From contig CAYVFC010000182.1 of the NCBI GenBank assembly GCA_964450715.1, forward strand, positions 1 to 14,157: 14,157 bases of DNA, written 5' to 3'. The DNA comes from CAYVFC01 sp964450715 (lineage in GTDB: Bacteria; Myxococcota_A; Polyangia; Polyangiales; JAFGIB01). This document shows, in pieces, positions 1 to 8,340 of the stretch (positions within the stretch are counted from its first letter, which is position 1; each line of letters begins with the position of its first letter). The notes under the pieces were generated by a model. That model had not been told where the DNA came from. It saw nothing but the letters and a program-made list of their open reading frames with translations, and did no database searches. A program made the position numbers and the translations under genes.

Positions 1-43
1 CGTAAATCGCCGTCAGAAACCGTTTGGGCCGGCTGTTAAGCGA

Positions 44-478
44 TCACGCGTGCAGGCTTCTCCTTAGTGAATCCTTGGCAAAACCGTATGCCGTGGATGG
101 TACCGTTTCGGACTCCTCGAGCAGCTCCCCCTCGACGTTTCCGTACTCGAAACAGGTTCCCGCCACGGTGATATCCCTTATCCCGCTGTCGACGCACCAC
201 TTGACGAATTCGAGGTGCGCCGGCAACAGCTCCAGGTAATGAGCCGGGTTTTCGTAGTCGCCGAGCAAGCCCCAAGCGAGATGAACGAGCCGGTCGGGGT
301 TTCCGTGCCGCTGAAGGCCGGGCCAGGTCGAACGGTCCATCACGTCGACCGCTGCCTGACGCGGATCGCCCGGAGCGGCGCGGCGGGAAACCGATACGGC
401 TGTCGCGCCGAGCTCGCGCAGGGATCGTACGGTGGGACGGCCGACATACCCGCTCCCTCCGGTCACGGCGACTATCAT
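44..478 (-). CDS. NAD-dependent epimerase/dehydratase (extended SDR), 3'-truncated
   Basis: This is the N-terminal half of an extended short-chain dehydrogenase/reductase, the family that epimerises, dehydrates or reduces nucleotide sugars in the cytoplasm. Seen: a Rossmann dinucleotide-binding motif TGGSGYVG at residues 6-13, a VAGTCFEYG stretch at about 105-113, and the catalytic pair Y131-x3-K135 in YGFAK. The frame ends at TGA (44-46) after 144 residues, whereas the family usually runs to about 300, so the substrate-binding half is missing. The frame stays free of stops from 43 down to 1, so a point mutation, a sequencing error near the edge or a real truncation are all possible. The ATG overlaps the rfbC stop as ATGA (475-478), indicating translational coupling and a shared job in nucleotide-sugar synthesis. 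The specific substrate cannot be told. Confidence 0.8.
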   Translation of the reverse strand: MIVAVTGGSGYVGRPTVRSLRELGATAVSVSRRAAPGDPRQAAVDVMDRSTWPGLQRHGNPDRLVHLAWGLLGDYENPAHYLELLPAHLEFVKWCVDSGIRDITVAGTCFEYGNVEGELLEESETVPSTAYGFAKDSLRRSLHA

Positions 479-1020
479 TCCGGCTTGCCTCCGGATTTCA
501 ACATCGGAGCGCTACGGTCCCTTTCCGACACGGCGGTCACCGGTTCCGGCCACGGGATATTCAGAACCGGATCGGCGTAGTTGACGGTGCGTTCATACTC
601 GGGGTCGTAGAACTGATCGGTGAAATATATAATCTCGCTATTCTCCTCTAGAGTCTGAAATCCGTGGGCGAAACCATGCGGAATGCACAATGCCCTTCCG
701 TTCTCGCCGTCCAGTATCTCCGCGTGCCATTGCAGAAAAGTGGGCGATCGCTCTCTGAGGTCGACGGCGACGTCGAATACCCGGCCCTTGAAACATTGCA
801 CGATCTTGTATTCGCTCATCGGCTCCATTTGGTAGTGTAAACCGCGTACAGTCCCCTGGCGTGTAGAGAGAGACCTGTTGATCTGAACGATCCGCAGTTT
901 GATACCTGCTGCTTCGAACTCGCGCGAGCAAAAGCGGCGTTGAAAAAAGCCGCGGTGGTCCGCGATGGTTTCCGGTATCACGATACGGACGTCGGCAATT
1001 CGCGTCGCTTCGAGCCTCAT
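475..1020 (-). CDS. rfbC: dTDP-4-dehydrorhamnose 3,5-epimerase family protein (RfbC/RmlC-like)
   Basis: A cupin-fold nucleotide-sugar epimerase of 181 residues, the usual family length. RmlC converts dTDP-4-keto-6-deoxyglucose to dTDP-4-keto-rhamnose in the cytoplasm. Seen: GTVRGLHYQ with the catalytic base H62, the block FDVAVDLRERSPTF near 87-95, ALCIPHGFAHGF at 110-121, tyrosines Y132 and Y138 in YFTDQFYDPEYE, and the family's D168 in SERDRSAP. These match the known His/Asp/Tyr catalytic set. The start is well placed: CGGAGGAGAG lies immediately before ATG. The gene overlaps the following epimerase by ATGA. No rmlA, rmlB or rmlD is visible here, so it could act on a related 4-keto sugar instead of the rhamnose precursor. 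A candidate promoter lies about 225 bases upstream. Confidence 0.88.
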   Translation of the reverse strand: MRLEATRIADVRIVIPETIADHRGFFQRRFCSREFEAAGIKLRIVQINRSLSTRQGTVRGLHYQMEPMSEYKIVQCFKGRVFDVAVDLRERSPTFLQWHAEILDGENGRALCIPHGFAHGFQTLEENSEIIYFTDQFYDPEYERTVNYADPVLNIPWPEPVTAVSERDRSAPMLKSGGKPE

Positions 1021-1213
1021 CTCTCCTCCGCAGGTCCGGCCGAAGATTCACCCGGTAGCGATGCCGCCACCGAACCCGATATTCGCCGGATTGGCAAACA
1101 AATGGGGAATAGCATCGAAGCCGTTCGGGGACCGCTTCCGGGCCGCCTGCCAGGCTCCGCATACCCGCATAGCGACACCGGACTACATTCTGCCACGCTC
1201 TGGTTGCCGGGGT

Positions 1214-1236
1214 TAGCGAAAAGCTCGTTTCCGCTA
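1214..1236 (-). repeat. Inverted repeat / hairpin just downstream of candidate promoter
   Basis: On the minus strand TAGCGGAAA and TTTTCGCTA pair around the loop CGAGC. That gives a 9-base-pair stem with one G-U pair. No T-run follows on the minus strand, so it is a poor intrinsic terminator for the upstream glycosyltransferase gene. Its place at the predicted transcription start suits an operator or a 5' leader hairpin. Confidence 0.4.
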
Positions 1237-1244
1237 AAATTTCC

Positions 1245-1273
1245 GTTTTATTTCAAGTGGTTACCCCTGAAAA
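1245..1273 (-). promoter_or_regulatory. Candidate sigma70 promoter for rfbC unit
   Basis: Read on the minus strand: TTTTCA (1273-1268), a 17-base spacer, then TAAAAC (1250-1245). Four of six bases match the consensus at each hexamer, with ideal spacing, in the one AT-rich patch of the gap. Transcription would begin near 1238. This is a sequence match only. Confidence 0.4.
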
Positions 1274-1350
1274 GCACGTGGTCATCGGGATGGACGGCCG
1301 GCGGATCGGGCGGCGGGCGAGGCTCGGATCGACCGCGCTTCACGCCCGAG

Positions 1351-2475
1351 TCAGCGAGGGCAACTGCCTACCTGCTCCAGTGCCTGCAGCGTCTTGCGCG
1401 CGCTCTGCTCCCAGGTGAAGCGTTTCACCTGCTGATATCCCTTCTCGACGAGGCTCCGCCGCAGGCCGTCGTCCTCGATGAGGTCCACCATCTTCCCCGC
1501 CATGTCGGCGAAATCGCCGGGATCGAAGAGAAGGCCGGCGTCGCCTACGACCTCGGGGATCGAAGTCGTGTTCGACGCGGCCACCGGCGTTCCGCAGGCC
1601 ATGGACTCCAGCAAGGTGATTCCGAATCCCTCGAAGAACGAGGGAAGAACGTGCAGCGCCGCGCCGGTATAAATAGCCGGCAGATCGTCGGCGGATGCGT
1701 ATCCGGTGAAAACGATCTCCCGGGATACCCCCGAGCGCTCGGCGCAACGAAAGATCTCCCCCGTCATCCACCTGCGCCGTCCTACGATGAGAAGCGAGTG
1801 CGGGATCCGGTGCTCGCTTTTCAGGATCTCGAAGGCCCGGATCAGTCCGGTTATGTTCTTGCGCGGCATCAGATTTCCGACGTAGAGCAGATACTCTCGC
1901 GGCAATCGCAAACGTTCTCTCGTCGCCTTCACCGCCTCCTCCGATGCGGGACGAAACCTGCCGGTATCCACCCCCAGGCGCACGACCCCTACCCGGTCGC
2001 GGTCGATACCGTACGCTTCCGTTATTGTCTGCTTGCTGTAATCCGAGATCGTCAGGATCCGTCCGACACGACGCGCTCCGCTGAGGACGGACGCGTCCAG
2101 CTGCAGCCGCTGTCGCATGGTGAAGTGCTCGGGATGGTAGCGGTGGCCGACGTCGAGGATCACCTGTACCTGGAGTTCTCCGGGAAAGAAGAACGGCGCC
2201 CAGTACTGGCAAAGCAGCACGTCGATATTCAGCCGTCGCGCGGCCGCGCCCAGACCGTACAGCTGGCGCCAGAGCGCGTTGTTCGGTCGCAAGAGGTGAA
2301 ACTCGGCGTTACCGCGGGAGGCCAGCTCGCCCGGATCGAAGTCGCCGCTCGTATGGATGGTCACGAAGGTATGTTGCGGGGCGACGTCGAGCAGCGCGCG
2401 CAGCAGGGACTCGGTCAGCGTCTCGTTGCCTCCCGTGCCCGAGCCCAGAAAGTGTCCGTCGATACCTATTCTCAT
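1351..2475 (-). CDS. Glycosyltransferase, GT-B fold, family 4 (group 1)
   Basis: Retaining glycosyltransferase of 374 residues that would add a sugar from a nucleotide donor to a lipid-linked glycan at the inner face of the membrane. Seen: an N-terminal acceptor-side Rossmann-like domain starting MRIGIDGHFL with a glycine-rich turn GSGTGGNE; the C-terminal donor domain beginning near YLLYVGNLMPRKNITGL (about 195-212); and the family 4 E-x7-E motif E282 GFGITLL E290, followed by SMACGTPVAASNTTSIPEVVG and GLLFDPGD. Length is normal for the family. It starts with ATG 22 bases after the radical SAM gene and is the last gene of the main operon. Donor and acceptor cannot be read from sequence. Confidence 0.9.
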   Translation of the reverse strand: MRIGIDGHFLGSGTGGNETLTESLLRALLDVAPQHTFVTIHTSGDFDPGELASRGNAEFHLLRPNNALWRQLYGLGAAARRLNIDVLLCQYWAPFFFPGELQVQVILDVGHRYHPEHFTMRQRLQLDASVLSGARRVGRILTISDYSKQTITEAYGIDRDRVGVVRLGVDTGRFRPASEEAVKATRERLRLPREYLLYVGNLMPRKNITGLIRAFEILKSEHRIPHSLLIVGRRRWMTGEIFRCAERSGVSREIVFTGYASADDLPAIYTGAALHVLPSFFEGFGITLLESMACGTPVAASNTTSIPEVVGDAGLLFDPGDFADMAGKMVDLIEDDGLRRSLVEKGYQQVKRFTWEQSARKTLQALEQVGSCPR

Positions 2476-2497
2476 GGCTTCCGGGTCACCCTTCGGG

Positions 2498-3994
2498 CTA
2501 CTTGCCGACCACGAACTTGCGAAACAGATACCCGGGATTCTTCAGCAACGACCGGATGTCGCTCCATCCCTTCTCCGGATGCAGAAGCGAGTGCTTGACG
2601 AATGATGCCATCATGATCCTTCTCAGATGCGCCACCTCCCTGGCGATATCCCGGCGAGAGAACTCGGGCGTCTCAATGAGCCCGGTACCGAAGAACTGCT
2701 TGGCCACGGAGATGGTCCGAGGAGTCACCTCCGCGCAGAGGCAGCCCCGCTCCTCGCACACGCTCATCAGCTCGGTGCCCGGCAAGGGGGTGGCGATGCT
2801 GAGGTGGGGGTACACGCCGTATTTCCGGTATAACCTGCCGGCGTAAGCGCAGGTGTCGCGGATGTCGCTCGACGTTTCACCGGGCAGGCCCACCAGGTAA
2901 AAGGCCTGCAGATCGAGCCCGATCTCGCGGCATTGCCGCGCCACGCGCTCCACCTCGGCGAGATCCAGCTTCTTCTTGATTACCTCGTCCAGCACCCGCT
3001 GCACCCCCGATTCCACCGCGATGTGGATTCCCACGCATCCGCTCTGCTTCATCTTCAGCAGCAGCTCGCGGTGCAGCCGGTCGGCGCGCAGGCCATTGGG
3101 CGTGTCCCAGCTCACGCCGCGGCCGGAGCGCGAGAGCCCGTCCACGATCTGTTCCAGCCGCTCGGGCCTGAGGCCGAGGTTGTCATCGGAGAAATGGATC
3201 AGGTCCACGGCGTATCTTTCCACCACCTGCTCGATGTGCCGCAGCACGTATTCGGGCGAGTTGGCCCGCCATGCCCGGCCCATCGAGGTATGGATCGAAC
3301 AGAAGACGCAGTTATAGGGACAGCCGCGGCTGGTCACGATGGGGATCGAACGTCTGCCCCGCTCCCTGGCCACCGGACCCATACCGCCGGCCTGCAGCTC
3401 GAAGTATCGCTCCATGTCGACCAGGTGGTACGCGGGCAGGGGCAGCGCATCGAGATCCCGGATCGGCGGGCGCTTGCCGGTGGCGACGAAGGCGTCGCCT
3501 TCTCGAAATGCAATGCCCGGTATCCGCTTGAACGACGTGTCGTCCGCCAGCGCCCGCAAGATCTCGGGAAGCGTTTCCTCGCCTTCGCCGATCACGACGC
3601 AGTCGACGGCGGGTTCTCGCAGCAGGATGTCGGCCTCGACCGAGGCCGCCGATCCGCCCACCACCACCAGGGCCCCGGCCGTGGCCCGGGCCGCCAGCCG
3701 CGCCGCCTCCAGCGTCGTCTCCCTCTGGCTGGTAAAGGAATGCGAGATCCCGACCACCCGCGGCCGGCACCGCTGGATGACGCGCTCGGTTTCCGCCGCG
3801 GATTCGCCGAAGCGCAGCCCTCCCCCGCCCCTTTCCCTCCTGGCGGCGAGCCTGGCGTCATGGACCTCGACCTCGACGCCGTCGATGCTCTCGAGCTGCG
3901 CTGCCAGAGAGAGCAATCCCACCGGAATCTGCAGACGGGGGTTCTCCGAGCCGTCGTAGTAGAGGGCGGCCGGTTGCAGCAGCAGCGCTCTCAT
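2498..3994 (-). CDS. B12-binding domain-containing radical SAM protein
   Basis: Cytoplasmic radical S-adenosylmethionine enzyme of 498 residues, predicted to carry a 4Fe-4S cluster and an N-terminal cobalamin-binding-type Rossmann domain. Seen: residues about 1-150 have the layout of a B12-binding domain (VVGISHSF, LVVVGGSAAS, CVVIGEGEETLPEIL); no classical DxHxxG cobalamin-ligand motif is evident. The cluster motif is C225-x3-C229-x2-C232 within TSRGCPYNCVFCS; later come an ESG block near 335 and GLPGET near 385, all typical of the class B / MiaB-like barrel. It overlaps the preceding membrane glycosyltransferase gene by ATGA (3991-3994), so it is co-translated with it. In this context a role in modifying a sugar, lipid carrier or glycan substituent (methylation or rearrangement) is inferred; the substrate is unknown. 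Confidence 0.88.
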   Translation of the reverse strand: MRALLLQPAALYYDGSENPRLQIPVGLLSLAAQLESIDGVEVEVHDARLAARRERGGGGLRFGESAAETERVIQRCRPRVVGISHSFTSQRETTLEAARLAARATAGALVVVGGSAASVEADILLREPAVDCVVIGEGEETLPEILRALADDTSFKRIPGIAFREGDAFVATGKRPPIRDLDALPLPAYHLVDMERYFELQAGGMGPVARERGRRSIPIVTSRGCPYNCVFCSIHTSMGRAWRANSPEYVLRHIEQVVERYAVDLIHFSDDNLGLRPERLEQIVDGLSRSGRGVSWDTPNGLRADRLHRELLLKMKQSGCVGIHIAVESGVQRVLDEVIKKKLDLAEVERVARQCREIGLDLQAFYLVGLPGETSSDIRDTCAYAGRLYRKYGVYPHLSIATPLPGTELMSVCEERGCLCAEVTPRTISVAKQFFGTGLIETPEFSRRDIAREVAHLRRIMMASFVKHSLLHPEKGWSDIRSLLKNPGYLFRKFVVGK

Positions 3995-5772
3995 CTCGGC
4001 GCGGCCTTCCCGGAATCCAGGTGGTAGTAGTCACCCCGATCCGTGCGGCTCTTCTCGATCTGGATCAGCGCGGGCTCGCCTTCCGAAAAACCGTAGATCC
4101 AGGCCGTGCGATCGGGAAACCGCTTGCGCCAGAATTCCACCATCGGTCGCAGCCCGTCGGCGCCGCGAACCGAGCGGACGAAAATGATGTCGTCTTCCAG
4201 GGTGGGCGAGGGATTGGGCGGATGGTAGGCCCAGCTCAGACCGGTTTCCGGGGGGACCATCAGCCGGGTGAAGACCAGGGCCCGCCTTTCGCCCCTTTTT
4301 TCGAGCAAGCGGTAGGGAGTCAACCAGGCCCGGCTGGAGGTGTCGATCCACCTTACCTGGACGGGAAGGAACATCAGGGCCGCGACCAGGGTAGAGGCGA
4401 TGAGCAACGCGCTCACGCGCGCGTTTGACCGCTCTACTCCGACCTCCTGCAGCCAGCGCTTGGCCCTGATCGCCCCGCTGGCCGTGGCCAGGGCCAGCAG
4501 GGGAACGATCTCGGCCACGTAGACGGGACCGGTGGTGGACACCACCGTCTTGGGCACGATGAAGCGGTAGGCGTACTCGGCCGCTATCAGGCTCCAGAAC
4601 AGGGCCAGGCTGACCCTTCCCCGGGCCAGGAACACGAAGATGAAAGAGACCGGCCAGCCGAAGAGCCAGAAGTTCTGGCGCAGAAAGGCCCCGGCCAGGG
4701 AGAACCAGACCTTGGCGGCGTCGATGACGAAGAGCTCCAGCCCCCCGTGGGCTGCATGGTACCCGGTCTGCAGCGCCTCCCCGGTCTGCTGCCGGTTGAC
4801 CCAGAGAAAGAGCGCCCCGCACAGGGCCAGGGGCAGGGAGGCGACGAGAATTCTGGCCGCCCGCGGGGCGGGACGCGTCCGCCACTTGGACCACGGCTCC
4901 TGAAAGAGGTAGACCGCCATGGCCGCGGCCAGGAAGAGCGCCCCGGGCAAGGGCCGCACCAGCATCCCGTATCCCCAGGCCGCTCCCGCCACCAGGTACC
5001 AGCGATAGAGCCCGGTCTCGGCTATCCGGAGCATGGCCAGCAGCCCCAGCATCATGCAGAGACAGGAGCTGGGCTGGGAAAGCTCGGTGGCTCCGGTGAA
5101 GACGAACTGCGGCGACACCAGCAAGAGACATAGCCCCAACAGCGCTTCCAGCCGCCCGAAGAGCCGCTTGCCCACGGCATAGGTGAGCAGGAAGACCAGC
5201 GCGGTGACCGCTGCCGGGACCAGGAAGCGCAGGCCCACGGCCTCGCCCACCGCCAGCAGGGCCGGGTGTCCCACCGGGTACTTGCCGAACCAGCCGGCCT
5301 GATTCAAGACGATGAATTGATTGCGGAAAAACCCGTGGTCCTCGGGCAGGGGGTTGACCACCCTCGCCTGCAGCAGGGTCCTGGCGATGAAGACGTAGGT
5401 CGACTCGTCGTCCGCCACCGGAGCGCCCCGCAGGACCAGCAGGCGAAAGCAGAGAACCGCGGAAGCGAGAACCAGCGTTCCGCCGAGCAGGAAGAGCCGG
5501 GGCCGGGCGAACGCCCCGCGAACCAGGCTCTCCGCCGCCTGCGGCAGCCCGGTTCGGCTCAGGGCCGCCGCCAGGCTGAGCAGGGCCGCCGAGCCGAAGA
5601 GCGCATACCAGAGATAGAAGACCAGCTCCTCTCGGGAAATCCTGATCAGCCCCAGACCGTATATGATCCGGTACCCGTCGTAGGCCTCGGATAGCTGATA
5701 GAAACCGGTGAAGCACAGCGCCGAGAGCAGGAACAGGCCGTAGGTGACTGAGCGCTCTTTTGCGGTACTCAT
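3991..5772 (-). CDS. GT-C / ArnT-like (family 39) membrane glycosyltransferase
   Basis: Polytopic inner-membrane protein of 593 residues resembling dolichyl/polyprenyl-phosphate-sugar-dependent glycosyltransferases, which act on the periplasmic side. Seen: roughly a dozen hydrophobic segments from residue 10 to about 475, then a soluble C-terminal region of about 110 residues. The first loop carries the acidic motif A120-D121-D122-E123-S, typical of the catalytic metal or base site in GT-C enzymes, and GKYPVGHP (163-170) follows as in the ArnT/PMT family. It starts with ATG 22 bases after the sugar transferase stop; the Shine-Dalgarno is weak. Its stop overlaps the radical SAM start. It could modify lipid A, protein or the exopolysaccharide repeat; the operon favours the glycan. 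Confidence 0.82.
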   Translation of the reverse strand: MSTAKERSVTYGLFLLSALCFTGFYQLSEAYDGYRIIYGLGLIRISREELVFYLWYALFGSAALLSLAAALSRTGLPQAAESLVRGAFARPRLFLLGGTLVLASAVLCFRLLVLRGAPVADDESTYVFIARTLLQARVVNPLPEDHGFFRNQFIVLNQAGWFGKYPVGHPALLAVGEAVGLRFLVPAAVTALVFLLTYAVGKRLFGRLEALLGLCLLLVSPQFVFTGATELSQPSSCLCMMLGLLAMLRIAETGLYRWYLVAGAAWGYGMLVRPLPGALFLAAAMAVYLFQEPWSKWRTRPAPRAARILVASLPLALCGALFLWVNRQQTGEALQTGYHAAHGGLELFVIDAAKVWFSLAGAFLRQNFWLFGWPVSFIFVFLARGRVSLALFWSLIAAEYAYRFIVPKTVVSTTGPVYVAEIVPLLALATASGAIRAKRWLQEVGVERSNARVSALLIASTLVAALMFLPVQVRWIDTSSRAWLTPYRLLEKRGERRALVFTRLMVPPETGLSWAYHPPNPSPTLEDDIIFVRSVRGADGLRPMVEFWRKRFPDRTAWIYGFSEGEPALIQIEKSRTDRGDYYHLDSGKAAPR

Positions 5773-5794
5773 ATCGATTTCGGCTCGTCCTGGT

Positions 5795-7285
5795 TCACCT
5801 GGCGCCGGTCCCGCTCAGCACCGCCCCCGCGGTTCTCAGCAGTATCTTCAGGTCGCCGACCAGCGACCACTCGTCGATGTACTTCAGGTCCAGCTTCATC
5901 CAGCGCTCGAAGTCCACGTCGCTGCGGCCGCTCACCTGCCAGAGCCCGGTGATTCCCGGCTTCATGGAGAGCCGCCGGCGTTGCCACCCCTTCATCTGCT
6001 GCTGCTCCTCCACCGGCAGGGGGCGGGGGCCCACCAGGCTCATGCTGCCGCTCACCACGTTCAGCAGTTGCGGAAGCTCGTCGATGCTCCAGCGCCGCAG
6101 AAAGCGCCCCAGCGGCGTCGTCCGCGGATCCTCCGTCAGCTTGAACACCGGTCCGTCCATCTCGTTCGCTTCCAGCAGATCCTCTTTCCGGCTCTCCGCG
6201 TCGCGCCGCATGGTCCTGAACTTGAGCATGCCAAACTCCCTGCCGTTCAGCCCCGCCCGTTTCTGCACGAAAAGCACGGGGCTTCCCATGAACAGCAGGA
6301 CGGCCAGCGCCACCAGGAGCAGGAGCGGCGCCAGCACGATCAGCAACAGCGAGGCGGTGACCAGGTCGAAGGCGTGCTTGACCGCGAGCGACTCGGGCGG
6401 CTTGGGAGCCACGTCGAAGAGCACGAAGGGCCGGCCATCCAGCGATACGATGCGGGGAACCGAGCGCGACCCGCCGTCGATCTCGACCGCGAAGAAAGAG
6501 GGTATGCCGAGGGTCTCGCAGACATCGAGAGCTTTTCCGGATCGCCGGGGATCGTGGTAGGGGGGGAAGAACACCACCTGGTCCACCGGCTCCTGGTGCA
6601 GGATATCCTCCAGCTGGTCGGGTCTACCCAGCAGCTTCGGCTCCTCGGAAGCGCCCGCGTCGCCCTCCCCGGCGGCGGCCTCTCCCTCCTCGGCCAGGCG
6701 CCCGACCAGGCGGGGGGGCATCTCGTCGGCCCGCGCGCCGGCGACGAACTCCCTCATGGATTCATCCAGTTCGCCGACCAGTAATACGTGCCTGAGCGTA
6801 TGCCCGTGCCGGTACTGGTAGCGGATGCGCAGCTGGATGACCACCCTCACCGCGTACATGAGCAGAAAGGTGCTGGCGAGAAAGAGTAGCACCAGGCTTC
6901 GGTTGAAGCGGATCTGGGTAAGGAAGAGAATGAAGGATAAAGCTATCAAACCCACGGCGTGCAGCTTCACCAGCGCCAGCAGCAGCTCCCATCGTTTCCA
7001 CACCCGATCGGCGACGCGATCCAGGTCGAAAACCGGGACGAAGCCGAGCCACAGGGGCGCGGAGAGAAAGAGCAGCAGGGCATAGGTCCCCACCGCCGGG
7101 GGATCCTTGAGGAAAACTATCCAGCGGCTCAGGGTGCCGTGCGCCAGAAATGCGAGCACCGCCGCCAGCAAGATTACCGCGCCGTCCAGGATCAGCACCA
7201 GCCGTCCGATGCCCCGCCCGGGGGAAGCCTGCACCAGACTCTTCCCCCTGTCCGGTTTTCGCTCTCCGTTGGCCGTGAACGGCAC
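5795..7285 (-). CDS. Polyprenyl-phosphate sugar-1-phosphate transferase (WbaP/WcaJ-type initiating transferase)
   Basis: Begins glycan assembly by moving a sugar-1-phosphate from a UDP-sugar to undecaprenyl phosphate in the inner membrane. Seen (numbered from the GTG start): four hydrophobic segments in the first 155 residues, a middle CoA/NAD-binding-like domain (about 165-300) with a Glu/Ala/Gly-rich insert near 198-216, a fifth membrane hairpin near 305-336, then the bacterial sugar transferase domain with KFRTM (355-359), SIDELPQLLNV (400-410), SLVGPRP (416-422) and KPGITGLWQVSGR (442-454). GTG at 7285 is preferred: it follows the previous stop by 19 bases and has GGGGGGACGAAGGGA before it. 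A TTG at 7333 would add 16 residues but overlaps the upstream gene by 29 bases. Glucose versus galactose specificity is undetermined. Confidence 0.88.
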   Translation of the reverse strand: MPFTANGERKPDRGKSLVQASPGRGIGRLVLILDGAVILLAAVLAFLAHGTLSRWIVFLKDPPAVGTYALLLFLSAPLWLGFVPVFDLDRVADRVWKRWELLLALVKLHAVGLIALSFILFLTQIRFNRSLVLLFLASTFLLMYAVRVVIQLRIRYQYRHGHTLRHVLLVGELDESMREFVAGARADEMPPRLVGRLAEEGEAAAGEGDAGASEEPKLLGRPDQLEDILHQEPVDQVVFFPPYHDPRRSGKALDVCETLGIPSFFAVEIDGGSRSVPRIVSLDGRPFVLFDVAPKPPESLAVKHAFDLVTASLLLIVLAPLLLLVALAVLLFMGSPVLFVQKRAGLNGREFGMLKFRTMRRDAESRKEDLLEANEMDGPVFKLTEDPRTTPLGRFLRRWSIDELPQLLNVVSGSMSLVGPRPLPVEEQQQMKGWQRRRLSMKPGITGLWQVSGRSDVDFERWMKLDLKYIDEWSLVGDLKILLRTAGAVLSGTGAR

Positions 7286-7304
7286 TCCCTTCGTCCCCCC
7301 GCTA

Positions 7305-8255
7305 TCAGGCGACCCTGGCGCGGAAGTTTTCAAAGGTCTTGTTCAACCCGTCGAACAGCTCGGTCCGGGGCTGCCAGCATAGCATCTCCCGCGCCCGGGA
7401 GATGTCGGGGCATCTCTGCTTGGGATCGTCCTGCGGAAGGGGGTGGCGCACGATGGTCGACTTGCTGCCAGAGACCTTGATCACGGCTTCCGCCAGCTCG
7501 AGGATGGTGCTCTCGTGCGGGTTGCCCAGGTTGAAGGGAGTCGTGCATTCCGGCCCCTCGTACTCCATGAGCGCGATCAGGCCGGACACCATGTCGTCAA
7601 CGTAACAGAAGGATCTGGTCTGCGAACCGTCGCCGTAGACCGATAGCGGCTCCCCCTTTATGGCCTGGATCATGAAATTGGAGACCACCCGGCCGTCGTT
7701 GAGCGCCATGCGGGGCCCGTAGGTGTTGAAGATGCGGGCGATCCGGATCTGCACCCCGTTTTGCAGGTGGTAGTCCGTGAGCAGGGTTTCGGCGCACCGC
7801 TTGCCCTCGTCGTAGCAGCTCCTGGGCCCCACCGGGTTGACGTTGCCCCAGTAGCTCTCCTGCTGGGGATGCACGTGCGGATCGCCGTACACCTCGGAGG
7901 TGGAGGCCTGCAGGATCCGCGCCCGCACCTGCCGGGCCAGCTCCAGCATGTTGTAGGTGCCTACCACGTTGGTCTGAACGGTTTTGACCGGGTTATGCTG
8001 GTAGTGCACGGGAGAGGCAGGGCAGGCCAGGTTGTAGATCAGGTCCACGTCCACCAGCAAGGGTTGCACGGTATCGTGGCGGATGAGCTCGAAGCGGTCG
8101 TGCTCGAGCAGCTGCCTGATGTTCCCCCGGCTGCCGGTGAAGAGATTGTCGACGGCGGTCACCTCGTGGCCGAGCCAGAGCAGTCGCTCGCAGAGGTGGG
8201 AACCGATGAAACCGGCGCCACCGGTTACGAGTATCCGTTTTCGAAATCCGCTCAT
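7305..8255 (-). CDS. UDP-glucuronate decarboxylase-type SDR (UDP-xylose synthase)
   Basis: Cytoplasmic extended SDR enzyme of 316 residues. Family members oxidise and decarboxylate UDP-glucuronate to UDP-xylose. Seen: NAD-binding TGGAGFIGSH (11-20), VDNLFTGSR characteristic of this subfamily, NLACPASPVHYQ near 80-91, the catalytic STSEVYGDP region (118-126), and Y148-DEG-K152 as the YxxxK pair. GPRM, DGRVVSNF and QTRSFCYVDD are also strongly typical of UXS proteins. Length is that of bacterial UXS. It is the first gene of the operon and, with the transferases downstream, would supply a pentose donor. A candidate promoter and a dyad lie just upstream. The Shine-Dalgarno before ATG is weak. Confidence 0.88.
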   Translation of the reverse strand: MSGFRKRILVTGGAGFIGSHLCERLLWLGHEVTAVDNLFTGSRGNIRQLLEHDRFELIRHDTVQPLLVDVDLIYNLACPASPVHYQHNPVKTVQTNVVGTYNMLELARQVRARILQASTSEVYGDPHVHPQQESYWGNVNPVGPRSCYDEGKRCAETLLTDYHLQNGVQIRIARIFNTYGPRMALNDGRVVSNFMIQAIKGEPLSVYGDGSQTRSFCYVDDMVSGLIALMEYEGPECTTPFNLGNPHESTILELAEAVIKVSGSKSTIVRHPLPQDDPKQRCPDISRAREMLCWQPRTELFDGLNKTFENFRARVA

Positions 8256-8302
8256 GTCGGGTTGTTCTGGCCCGCCGCGTTTTCAGGGCGAGCATGATGA
8301 CT

Positions 8303-8329
8303 TTCGTAATGATAACCGATTCTTACGAA
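8303..8329. repeat. Dyad TTCGTAA-N13-TTACGAA upstream of UXS-type gene
   Basis: TTCGTAA (8303-8309) and TTACGAA (8323-8329) are perfect inverse complements with 13 bases between. The dyad begins 11 bases past the -10 box of the candidate promoter at 8341-8369, i.e. at the transcription start. A repressor site or a leader hairpin is the likely meaning. Confidence 0.45.
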
Positions 8330-8340
8330 CCGCCGGTAAA

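Larger units (their letters stand above)
1021..1350 (-). other. 330-base non-coding gap / long leader of the rfbC unit
   Basis: No frame on either strand gives a credible protein here. The stretch holds a candidate sigma70 promoter (1245-1273), a hairpin-forming inverted repeat (1214-1236) and the rfbC ribosome binding site at its left end. It is locally AT-rich around 1210-1260, unlike the flanking genes. It separates the main operon (ending at 1351) from the rfbC-epimerase pair. A transcript from the promoter would carry a leader of a little over 200 bases. Confidence 0.6.

Noticed and set aside
1054..1068. GGTAGCG like the ops/JUMPstart element of polysaccharide operons
   Set aside because: It lies on the strand opposite to transcription and only the short GGTAGCG core matches.
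940..2598. A 552-codon open frame on the plus strand
   Set aside because: It runs antisense to rfbC and the glycosyltransferase gene, has low-complexity Arg/Gly/His-rich sequence and no family resemblance. Long antisense frames are expected at this GC content.
4031..5716. A 561-codon minus-strand frame inside the GT-C gene
   Set aside because: It is a shifted frame of the 593-residue membrane protein, Arg/Gly/Pro-rich with no domain.
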